Made by a program: the position numbers and the translations under genes. Source: a virus. From it: 39,557 nucleotides of DNA. Location of the stretch: positions 1 to 39,557 of IMG/VR virus record IMGVR_UViG_3300009181_000013. One strand, 5' to 3'. The notes under the pieces are model-generated. The model made no database searches, was not told the origin of the DNA, and saw only the letters and a list, made by a program, of their open reading frames with translations. The first letter of the stretch is position 1. Each line of letters starts with the position of its first letter. Of this stretch, positions 21,389-28,849 are shown piece after piece.

Positions 21389-21432
21389 GTCTGTTTCATG
21401 GGTGGAGAAGGGTGGTTCACGCTGCCCTTCTC
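21371..21432 (+). terminator. Two strong hairpins after the capsid genes
   Basis: TTAAGCC/GGCTTAA (21371-21377, 21382-21388, loop 4) covers the stop codon of the decoration gene. GAGAAGGG/CCCTTCTC (21405-21412, 21425-21432, loop 12) follows and runs into TTCCCC rather than a T-tract. Together they may terminate part of the transcription or protect the 3' end of the capsid messages. Confidence 0.6.
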
Positions 21433-21455
21433 TTCCCCATCAATTTCTAAATCCC

Positions 21456-21767
21456 ATGCTAGAGAATACTCCCGAGAACGCACGACAGATGTGGTCATTG
21501 GCTGATGCCATGCTTCCTTTTGAAAAACAGGACATCATTGAACGTGGGCAGAAAATCGGTAAAGAGTTACAAAAAGCTGGGTCGCTCCGTATTGACGGAG
21601 TGGGACAGTTAAAGGCCAAGATTCCCTTGAATCTTTATATTCGGTGGCAGCAAGAATACCCCGGCTGTTGGAATGACAAAGGGTTTGTTAATGCTTTCTT
21701 AAAAGACAACCCACAGTTTAAAGCCGTAATGAAAACTGATAGCCGCAACTCCATTATTGTTCCATGA
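21456..21767 (+). CDS. Small head-tail connector candidate (103 aa)
   Basis: The ATG at 21456 is chosen because the in-frame ATG at 21402 falls within a hairpin and gives an unlikely N-terminus. The protein is helical and soluble: MLENTPENARQMWSLADAML ... WQQEYPGCWNDKGFVNAFLK. It overlaps the next gene by ATGA. Its place between the capsid genes and a neck-type protein suggests a head-completion or adaptor role (inferred). Confidence 0.6.
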   Translation: MLENTPENARQMWSLADAMLPFEKQDIIERGQKIGKELQKAGSLRIDGVGQLKAKIPLNLYIRWQQEYPGCWNDKGFVNAFLKDNPQFKAVMKTDSRNSIIVP

Positions 21768-22990
21768 GAAAAGTCCCTTACAGTAAATTCAATGCCAACA
21801 TTGCGGCTCTAATTGGCATTGAGCAGGCCAATCTGCAATCGCAGGAATTGGTCATACTTAATACGTTCTTTAATAAGAACATGAAGTATGCGTGGCAACA
21901 GAGCAACTGGGTTGACCTCTGCCCCTATGGTGAATACGTCAGCGCAAATAATTTGCTGAACTTTCCCAATACGTTCCAGAACGCTGTATGGGCGCGGAAC
22001 AACGTTAATGTTACTCCTGAATCTATCCCTAATCCTATCTCTGGTGAGGTGGATGCGGCGACAATTACAACCACGGGCACAAATGCGTATATGTCGCAGT
22101 CGTTTACGCCCGTGTCACTTTATCAAAACTACTTTGGAATATGGATGCGTTCTTCAACCAATGCTGATGTTCCGATTCAAGTAGTTCGTTTGTCTGATGG
22201 TAACTTAGTTGCTACTCAGACATTCTCATTAACGAATGTTTGGCAATTCTGCCTTATTGCATTTAATCCCTTAGACTTGACGCTTCACCGTGTTCAAGTT
22301 GGTGGGTCAAATCTTCTAACGGCGGGACTTACTTTCTTTGTTTGGCAGGCATCAGCGGTTGATACCTATTCGATTACGGGAGGAATTATTATTCCTTATT
22401 CGCAAGTTGGCGCACCCCAAATCGACATTCCAATTACAATTTGGAAAGACTCGCCGTTTAATGCACAGCCTGCCCGCAGAGTTGGTTATCGTCTCACAGA
22501 CAAGGGCATTAAAATAAATGACCAAGCAACCAACTTCAACGTCACCAACAATTTCGTTCTTACAACGAATACTTCGGCAGTTCCTATTCCAGTTTATTAT
22601 CTGTATTATCGTAAGCAGTGCCCTGAGTTTGCTGCTTCAGATTATAGTGCCGCTACAAACTATACGCTTGGCGACCAAGTATATTTCACTTATTCTACTG
22701 GTTACAGCGACTTTTGGCAGTGTGTTGCTACGACTACTGCCGGACAAAGCCCAGAAACAAATCCAGAAAAGTGGTATCTTCTCGAAGTTCCGTATATATT
22801 TTTGGATTATGTGGTTTACTCTTCTTTTGCAGATTGGCTAACCATTGAAGGACAGGTGGGAAAGGCCGGTGCTATGAAGCAAATGGCTGATGAATTGCTC
22901 ACTAAAGAACTTGAGCGTCAGGAACTGCAAATGGCAGTTACAATGCCTACCCGCTACACAACTCACGTCACAAGTCAGGCTTACTACTAA
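21764..22990 (+). CDS. Neck/adaptor protein with carbohydrate-binding-like insertion (408 aa)
   Basis: The N-terminal 58 residues (VPYSKFNANIAALIGIEQAN ... KYAWQQSNW) and the C-terminal 100 residues (VPYIFLDYVVYSSFADWLTI ... LLTKELERQE) look like the helical framework of a head-tail adaptor. Between them, about residues 62-200, lies a jelly-roll-like segment beginning NLLNFPNTFQNAVWARNNVN, the usual opening of phage carbohydrate-binding modules. A second element, TNYTLGDQVYFTYSTGYSDF, resembles a CBM5/12-like beta hairpin. It may therefore join the tail to the head and also expose glycan-binding surfaces. Coupled to the previous gene by ATGA. Confidence 0.7.
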   Translation: MRKVPYSKFNANIAALIGIEQANLQSQELVILNTFFNKNMKYAWQQSNWVDLCPYGEYVSANNLLNFPNTFQNAVWARNNVNVTPESIPNPISGEVDAATITTTGTNAYMSQSFTPVSLYQNYFGIWMRSSTNADVPIQVVRLSDGNLVATQTFSLTNVWQFCLIAFNPLDLTLHRVQVGGSNLLTAGLTFFVWQASAVDTYSITGGIIIPYSQVGAPQIDIPITIWKDSPFNAQPARRVGYRLTDKGIKINDQATNFNVTNNFVLTTNTSAVPIPVYYLYYRKQCPEFAASDYSAATNYTLGDQVYFTYSTGYSDFWQCVATTTAGQSPETNPEKWYLLEVPYIFLDYVVYSSFADWLTIEGQVGKAGAMKQMADELLTKELERQELQMAVTMPTRYTTHVTSQAYY

Positions 22991-22999
22991 TCTATTACC

Positions 23000-25900
23000 A
23001 TGCCCTTCGGCCCTAACGCAATTAACGTAGGATACGGCCAATCGACCAATAACCCCTCTGGTATTAGTAATGAGGTTATTCCAGTCAATCCGGCTCAAAC
23101 GCCTGCAAACTTTGTTATCACGGGTGGTTCCATTGATGGAACGCCGATTGGTGTAACTACGCCTTCTACTGGTAAATTTACCACGCTACAAGCAACCTCG
23201 ATTGACCTTACTTCGCCTCTTCCTATTGCGGAGGGTGGCACGGCGGTTTCAACAGTTCCTGCCAATGGGCAATTATTGATAGGCAATGGGACTGGTTATA
23301 CGGTAGCCAACTTAACCGCTGGCACAGGTATGACGATTACTAATTCGGCTGGTGGGATTACGCTTTCCGCCCCCGATGTTGGTAGTGTTACTAGCGTATC
23401 GGTTACAACGGCTAATGGCGTGTCTGGGACAGTAGCAACTCCAACTACAACTCCAGCAATTAGTCTTACGCTTGGAGCAATTACTCCAACGAGCGTTGCT
23501 GCAAGTGGCACTGTTACTGGTTCAAACCTTAGCGGCACAAATACTGGCAATCAGACAATAACGCTGACAGGCGGAGTTACTGGTTCTGGCACAGGTTCAT
23601 TTGCAGCTACCGTAGTAACTAACGCTAATCTAACTGGTGGCGTTACGAGTGTTGGTAACGCTGCAACGGTGGTAACCAATGCCAATTTAACAGGCGTAAT
23701 TACGTCAGTCGGTAATGCTACTTCCATAGCGTCACAAACAGGAACAGGAAGTAAATTTGTAGTAGATACTAGTCCAACGTTAATTACTCCTGCGCTTGGC
23801 ACGCCGACCGCACTTGTTGGCACAAACATTACTGGCACGGCTGCTGGCTTGACTGCGGGTAATGTCACAACCAACGCTAATTTAACAGGTGGTGTAACTT
23901 CGGTCGGCAATGCGGCAACCGTTGTAACAAACGCAAATCTTACTGGCGACGTTACTAGCGTAGGCAATGCCACCACTCTTACTAACGCCCCTGTTATTGC
24001 TAAAGTTCTTACTGGTTACGTTAGCGGTGCAGGAACGGTAGCAGCGACAGATTCTATTTTACAAGCTATCCAGAAGCTGAATGGCAATGATGCGACCAAC
24101 GCCAACTTAACTGGTGTTATTACGTCAGTTGGCAACGCAACGTCCATTGCTTCGCAAACAGGAACCGGGACAAAGTTTGTTGTAGATACTTCGCCAACTT
24201 TAGTCACACCAAATCTAGGAACACCATCTGCGGCAGTTCTTACCAGCGCAACCGGCCTTCCGCTTACAACGGGCGTTACCGGGACGCTTCCAGTGGCAAA
24301 CGGCGGCACAGGTATTACAAGTCTTGGCACAGGTGTAGCAACATTCCTTGGAACACCTACATCGGCTAATTTAGCGGCGGCGGTAACAGACGAGACTGGT
24401 AGTGGTTCGCTAGTATTTGCCACCCTTCCTACGTTTGGTGGGACAGGTGTAAAACTGAGTGGTAGCACAAGTGGAACTACAACGGTTGTTTCTGGTGCGG
24501 CGGCTGGAACTTCTGTTTTAACTCTGCCAGTTGCCACTGATACATTAGTTGGTAAAGCAACTACGGATACGTTGACCAACAAGACGTTGACGAGTCCTAC
24601 GTTGACTACCCCAGTCTTGGGAACTCCTAGTAGTGGCACGCTTACAAGCTGCACTGGTCTACCGTTATCAACTGGTGTTACAGGAAACTTGCCAGTCACC
24701 AATTTGAATAGTGGGACAAGTGCATCAGCTACGACTTTTTGGCGTGGAGATGGCACATGGTCAACACCTGCGGGTGCTGGCACTGTTACTAGTGTTGCAG
24801 CAACAGTTCCTAGCGTATTTTCAATATCTGGAAGTCCAATTACAACATCTGGCACGTTAGCCATTACTTACAGCGGCACGGCGTTGCCCGTAGCCAACGG
24901 CGGCACAGGCGTTACAGCGTCTACTGGGACTACAAATGTAGTGCTTTCTGGCTCTCCCACCATCACCACCCCAGTTATTGCCCAAATTAACGACGCGAGT
25001 GCTAACGCTACGCTCAAACTAGCTTCTATTGCGTCAGCGGTTAATCAAGTTACCATTGAGAACTCAGCGACTGGAAATGCTGTTCACATTACGGCAACCG
25101 GAACAGACGCCAGCGTTGGGCTGCATTTGGCTGGCAAGGGCGCGTCAGGCTACGTCAACGTGCAAGACTCAACAGATGCCACGAAACGCATCATGTTCAA
25201 CGCTAGCGGCGGCACGACGAACACGCGCACAATGTTGTCTAGCACGCAGACGGTGGATAGGACGCTCTCGCTGCCAGATGCCACGGATACATTGGTTGGT
25301 AAAGCGACAACGGACACGCTCACGAACAAGACGCTTACTAGCCCAACGCTAACTGCGCCTGTCCTCGGAACTCCTGCAAGCGGCACGCTAACAAACGCGA
25401 CTGGCCTCCCTTTGACAACGGGTGTCACAGGGAATCTGCCTGTTACTAATCTTAACAGTGGCACAAGCGCATCTATTTTAACTTTCTGGCGCGGGGATGG
25501 TAGTTGGGCAACTCCTGCTGGTGCTGGTACAGTTACTTCAGTAGCAGCAACAGTTCCTAGCATATTCTCTATTTCAGGAAGCCCTATTACAACGTCTGGC
25601 ACATTAGCTATGACGTATTCTGGAACGGCACTTCCCGCAGCCAATGGTGGCACAGGTGTGGTAAATAATGCCGCGATGACGGTGACAGGTAGCGGTAATT
25701 TTGCTTACACGCGCACGCTGACGTCGGCCACTAATGTCACGTTCCCTACAACTGGAACGCTAGCTACGCTGGCTGGGAGCGAGACGCTGACAAATAAAAC
25801 CCTCACCAGCCCCACGCTAACTGCGCCTGTCCTCGGCACGCCAGCCAGCGGCATTTTAACAAGTTGCACTGGCATAAACTACGCTGGATTTAAGAATCGT

Positions 25901-26902
25901 TTTATCAATGGTGCAATGGTGATTGACCAAAGAAATGCAGGGGCAAGCGGGACTGCCGGTGGACTTACTATTGATAGATGGGCTTTTTCAGCAAATTTGG
26001 CAACTAAAGGAACTTGGCAACAAACTCCTAGTGCAACGGAAACCAATTATCAACCTCGTGTTACTGCTGGGTTTACCAATTATTTAGCATTTACATCAAA
26101 TTCAAATTATTCTGTTGCAGCTACGGATTACTTTTCTTTTTCTCAAACCATTGAAGGCTTTAATGTGTCCGATTTGGCTTGGGGTACATCAGGCGCACAA
26201 GCAATAACATTATCTGCTTGGGTTTATTCTTCGTTAACTGGAACATTTGGCGGAGCTATACAAAATAGCGCAAGCAATCGCTCTTATCCATTCACGTATT
26301 CAATATCAACAGCAAACACATGGACAAAGATTAGTGTAAATATTGCGGGAGACACATCAGGAACTTGGTTAAAAACTAATGATAAAGGTATTTCAGTATA
26401 TTTTTCTTTTGGTGTAGGCACAACGTATAGCGGAACCGCTGGAGCATGGTCAGGAACAGCTTATTTATCAGCTACGGGGGCAACATCTGTGGTGGGAACA
26501 AATGGAGCCACTTTTTACATTACAGGAGCGCAATTTGAGTTAGGCAATACTGCTACCAGTTTTGATAATAGAAATTATGGAACTGAACTTCAGATGTGCC
26601 AAAGATACTATTGGCAAACTATAAATAATTCTATTTATGTTGGAGTTGTAAATACCACTACTAGTGGATTAGTTGCTGTTTCAAATCCAGTTCCCATGAG
26701 AGTAGCACCTACATGCACATTTTCTGGAACTTTCAGTGTAGATGATGGTACAACAGCTACTTCTACTACTAGTGCATCAAGCATAGCAGGCACAGAACAT
26801 ACATTCAGGCCATATTTTGTATCTCTATTGGCTTCATTAGTGGTAGGTCGTGCTTTTAGTTGGACTAGTGGTGGCAAAATAAAAGTTGATGCTGAACTTT
26901 AA
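23000..26902 (+). CDS. Repetitive tail fibre protein (1300 aa)
   Basis: Starts with a short head ([20 protein letters not shown]). Most of residues 60-960 are Thr/Ser/Gly/Val repeats of the trimeric-fibre type: [17 protein letters not shown] units, then longer units with [34 protein letters not shown] and [10 protein letters not shown]. The C-terminal 350 residues begin [20 protein letters not shown] and read like a carbohydrate-binding tip ([30 protein letters not shown]). The protein would trimerise into a long fibre that recognises a host glycan. The repeats make the length unusually large for a 39 kb phage. Confidence 0.9.
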   Translation: MPFGPNAINVGYGQSTNNPSGISNEVIPVNPAQTPANFVITGGSIDGTPIGVTTPSTGKFTTLQATSIDLTSPLPIAEGGTAVSTVPANGQLLIGNGTGYTVANLTAGTGMTITNSAGGITLSAPDVGSVTSVSVTTANGVSGTVATPTTTPAISLTLGAITPTSVAASGTVTGSNLSGTNTGNQTITLTGGVTGSGTGSFAATVVTNANLTGGVTSVGNAATVVTNANLTGVITSVGNATSIASQTGTGSKFVVDTSPTLITPALGTPTALVGTNITGTAAGLTAGNVTTNANLTGGVTSVGNAATVVTNANLTGDVTSVGNATTLTNAPVIAKVLTGYVSGAGTVAATDSILQAIQKLNGNDATNANLTGVITSVGNATSIASQTGTGTKFVVDTSPTLVTPNLGTPSAAVLTSATGLPLTTGVTGTLPVANGGTGITSLGTGVATFLGTPTSANLAAAVTDETGSGSLVFATLPTFGGTGVKLSGSTSGTTTVVSGAAAGTSVLTLPVATDTLVGKATTDTLTNKTLTSPTLTTPVLGTPSSGTLTSCTGLPLSTGVTGNLPVTNLNSGTSASATTFWRGDGTWSTPAGAGTVTSVAATVPSVFSISGSPITTSGTLAITYSGTALPVANGGTGVTASTGTTNVVLSGSPTITTPVIAQINDASANATLKLASIASAVNQVTIENSATGNAVHITATGTDASVGLHLAGKGASGYVNVQDSTDATKRIMFNASGGTTNTRTMLSSTQTVDRTLSLPDATDTLVGKATTDTLTNKTLTSPTLTAPVLGTPASGTLTNATGLPLTTGVTGNLPVTNLNSGTSASILTFWRGDGSWATPAGAGTVTSVAATVPSIFSISGSPITTSGTLAMTYSGTALPAANGGTGVVNNAAMTVTGSGNFAYTRTLTSATNVTFPTTGTLATLAGSETLTNKTLTSPTLTAPVLGTPASGILTSCTGINYAGFKNRFINGAMVIDQRNAGASGTAGGLTIDRWAFSANLATKGTWQQTPSATETNYQPRVTAGFTNYLAFTSNSNYSVAATDYFSFSQTIEGFNVSDLAWGTSGAQAITLSAWVYSSLTGTFGGAIQNSASNRSYPFTYSISTANTWTKISVNIAGDTSGTWLKTNDKGISVYFSFGVGTTYSGTAGAWSGTAYLSATGATSVVGTNGATFYITGAQFELGNTATSFDNRNYGTELQMCQRYYWQTINNSIYVGVVNTTTSGLVAVSNPVPMRVAPTCTFSGTFSVDDGTTATSTTSASSIAGTEHTFRPYFVSLLASLVVGRAFSWTSGGKIKVDAEL
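24541..25660 (+). repeat. Duplicated fibre segment (units 24541-24913 and 25288-25660)
   Basis: The two units are 373 bases each at an offset of 747 bases. Their proteins are nearly identical ([18 protein letters not shown] ... TALPxANGGTGV), but the DNA differs at many third positions. The conservation is thus at protein level. Confidence 0.75.
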
Positions 26903-26920
26903 TAAAAACCTAATATCCAA

Positions 26921-27070
26921 ATGAGCGCACTCGACCTAATAATGAAGGCTTGGCCTATTTTGCTGGGCATCATCACACTCATCATCGTGCTTAGTAAGCT
27001 GGATTTGCGGGTGGCGGTGCTGGAGGAGAAGGTAAAGGCGCTATTTGAATTGATTAACAAAAAACTATAA
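26921..27070 (+). CDS. Small TM plus coiled-coil protein (49 aa), lysis candidate
   Basis: MSALDLIMKAWPILLGIITL then IIVLSKLDLRVAVLEEKVKA: an N-terminal transmembrane helix followed by a short amphipathic coiled coil. This TM-coil layout is shared by XhlA-like proteins, inner-membrane spanin subunits and small phage proteins such as DUF7201. It follows the fibre gene by 18 bases. A holin-accessory or i-spanin-like role is an inference. Confidence 0.6.
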   Translation: MSALDLIMKAWPILLGIITLIIVLSKLDLRVAVLEEKVKALFELINKKL

Positions 27071-27123
27071 GCTAATAACTTTCTGGTAAGCTACTAGATA
27101 TTAACTAAATCAAAATCATACCC

Positions 27124-27267
27124 ATGAATAACGACCAAGCACTAAACAACCTCTATGCCGCAGCCCGCCTTGCTCCGCTTAATGCTGAGCAGCACGAACT
27201 TGTTCGCAAGTGTGCCGAGCAGATTGCAGAAGCCTTAAAACCTAAAGAAGAGCCTAAAGTCGAATAA
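27124..27267 (+). CDS. Small helical protein (47 aa)
   Basis: MNNDQALNNLYAAARLAPLN then AEQHELVRKCAEQIAEALKP and an acidic/Lys tail. A two-helix protein without membrane segments. Its stop is two bases before the next ATG. A regulator or assembly peptide; no family recognised. Confidence 0.6.
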   Translation: MNNDQALNNLYAAARLAPLNAEQHELVRKCAEQIAEALKPKEEPKVE

Positions 27268-27269
27268 CA

Positions 27270-27908
27270 ATGAACCCTGACGGCACACAAGATTCCTTTG
27301 GCGTTGCCTTTCATGGCGACGATAATGGGAACATCTGGCAAGATGGTGTGCCTATCTTTACGAGTGACATTGAGGGAATGAGGGAAGTCACTCTTGGTAA
27401 GCTAGTTAAGAAAGAAGGCGTCAAAATCACTGATTTACTCAAGATTAGTGGTTGTTTGCGGTTACGCATCCTCGTCGATTCGATTGACGCCAGAGACTGT
27501 TTAGAGGACGCCATAGACATTAACCACAGCCATGACGTAGAGGTTATGGTTAATGAGCTATATGCCGCCAATACCTATTGCTCGACGATTAAAGGGGGTT
27601 CTACGAACATTCGCCTCATGGTGGCGGCTCAGTATGGGCATGGCTCGGAAACCGATTACGACCTTGGTAACTTTTCCGACCAATCCAACGCCCGCACCAA
27701 AGGTATCTCTCTGCACATCAATACCGCAGATGGCAGCCCAGTTAAAGTAAGGCTTTTAACTGCCGATGCCCCTGCATTGGAGAATCAAGACCTTATTACT
27801 TATTTCAAGCCACAGACTTACAAAGTTGTTGCCTTGAACCAAGGCTGGTTTTATCCAGTGTTTAATTTCTTCAAAGACTTCTTGAAGCATTTTGGAATTA
27901 AGATTTAA
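27270..27908 (+). CDS. Unknown late protein (212 aa)
   Basis: Begins MNPDGTQDSFGVAFHGDDNG and is beta-rich in the middle (HDVEVMVNELYAANTYCSTI; GGSTNIRLMVAAQYGHGSET). The periodic D/N/I pattern (DCLEDAIDINHSHDVEVMV) recalls a short right-handed beta-helix. The C-terminal 20 residues are amphipathic and aromatic (PVFNFFKDFLKHFGIKI) and might insert in a membrane. It lies between fibre and lysis-like genes; a small receptor-contact or tail protein is possible. No catalytic motif. Confidence 0.6.
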   Translation: MNPDGTQDSFGVAFHGDDNGNIWQDGVPIFTSDIEGMREVTLGKLVKKEGVKITDLLKISGCLRLRILVDSIDARDCLEDAIDINHSHDVEVMVNELYAANTYCSTIKGGSTNIRLMVAAQYGHGSETDYDLGNFSDQSNARTKGISLHINTADGSPVKVRLLTADAPALENQDLITYFKPQTYKVVALNQGWFYPVFNFFKDFLKHFGIKI

Positions 27909-27939
27909 TTACCCGCAAACCGCTAACTACTAATAGATT

Positions 27940-28281
27940 ATGTCAAGCTCATACAATATCAATAACATCTACCCAAAGCCGGGTATTTTCAACGGCACGC
28001 TTCTCTTGGGTTCTGCCCTTACGGTAGACGCAACTTCTGGTGGCGTTCAGATTGCTACTGCATTTTTCACCCAGAACGACCAATTCACGCTGGTATTCCT
28101 CGATATTCAAACGGCCAATGTTTATGTGACCTTTGATAATTCGACACCTGCGGCTGGTAACGGCCATATCCTTGTGGCTGGCGAGAAATACTTCTGGCCT
28201 CGCTCCAAAGCGCAGGCAGCTAAGTTCCTCCGTTCTACCGGCACAAGCGGACTTGTTTACTGCACGGCTCACGAGGTCTAA
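27940..28281 (+). CDS. Small beta-sandwich structural protein (113 aa)
   Basis: Sequence features such as DIQTANVYVTFDNSTPAAGN and HILVAGEKYFWPRSKAQAAK match a common compact beta-sandwich of phage virion proteins (x-VYVTFD-x-S-TP then GH-x-L-x-AGE). Likely a minor tail or head surface protein. No enzymatic motif. It is four bases before a lipoprotein-like gene. Confidence 0.65.
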   Translation: MSSSYNINNIYPKPGIFNGTLLLGSALTVDATSGGVQIATAFFTQNDQFTLVFLDIQTANVYVTFDNSTPAAGNGHILVAGEKYFWPRSKAQAAKFLRSTGTSGLVYCTAHEV

Positions 28282-28284
28282 GCA

Positions 28285-28434
28285 GTGAATCGAAAGCTCA
28301 CAATGTTTGTGGTGTTAATCGCCACAGCATTGTTGTGTTCGTGCGTTGTTATTGCACGGCCACCTACTGTTATTCGGGTATATAGCCCCACCAAACCTAT
28401 TATCATTTATGAACATCACAGACATTTTATTTAA
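28285..28434 (+). CDS. Small lipoprotein, o-spanin candidate (49 aa)
   Basis: GTG start at 28285 gives MNRKLTMFVVLIATALLCSC, a signal peptide with a lipobox-like LCSC ending at C20, followed by a short Pro/basic mature part (RPPTVIRVYSP ... YEHHRHFI). An alternative ATG seven codons in also keeps the lipobox. Small Pro-containing lipoproteins that overlap a neighbouring lysis gene are typical outer-membrane spanins (Rz1-like). Its last 26 bases overlap the next gene in another frame. No Shine-Dalgarno is evident, so expression is uncertain. Confidence 0.5.
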   Translation: MNRKLTMFVVLIATALLCSCVVIARPPTVIRVYSPTKPIIIYEHHRHFI

Positions 28435-28849
28435 TGCGGCGAGTGGCGGTGTGGTTGGTTCGTTGCTACATTTGGGGACATCATTCTACGAGACTTGGAA
28501 CAGAAAAAAGCAGGCCGAAGTGGACATAATGATTATGAACGCAAAGGTTGCGGCGGCGGAGAAAGAGGCTGCTTGGAACGCCTTCTCTAAGTCTCAGGAA
28601 GGAGCCAACAGTTCAGGGATGTCTAAGATTCCTGATGGGGCATCACCGTGGGTGGTTAATCTATATTTGATGGTAGATGCTTTCCGTAATTTTACCCGCC
28701 CCGGACTGACATGGTTTGGTATCTTATTCTTAGTAGTTATTTTCTTCAACATGGATGAAGCCACAAAGATTACAATGGTTGCAGACGTTCAGTTTGCAGC
28801 TTGGACAATGGCCTTTTGGTGGGTGGGGACACGTTATTCTAAGAAATGA
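28409..28849 (+). CDS. Membrane protein, 3TM-holin-like (146 aa)
   Basis: The ATG at 28409 (MNITDILFNAASGGVVGSLL) is preferred over an upstream in-frame start. Hydrophobic segments are at residues about 9-20, 94-110 (TWFGILFLVVIFF) and 125-140, with a charged coiled-coil stretch (NRKKQAEVDIMIMNAKVAAA) between the first and the others. A Thr-Arg-Pro before the second helix (FTRPGLTWF) is shared with 3TM phage holins (GTA_holin_3TM type). It probably helps permeabilise the inner membrane. It overlaps the lipoprotein gene 5' and the tailspike gene 3' (ATGA). Confidence 0.65.
   Translation: MNITDILFNAASGGVVGSLLHLGTSFYETWNRKKQAEVDIMIMNAKVAAAEKEAAWNAFSKSQEGANSSGMSKIPDGASPWVVNLYLMVDAFRNFTRPGLTWFGILFLVVIFFNMDEATKITMVADVQFAAWTMAFWWVGTRYSKK

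Noticed and set aside
23095-25653. Several long minus-strand open frames (up to 282 codons) opposite the tail fibre
   Set aside because: They mirror the Thr/Gly/Val repeats of the fibre (giving Val/Pro/Thr-rich products) and arise from its low-complexity codon pattern.
24541-25660. Repeated DNA in the fibre gene considered as a CRISPR-like or mobile repeat
   Set aside because: The repeats are in frame, encode conserved protein units and have no spacer structure; no CRISPR array was found in the window.
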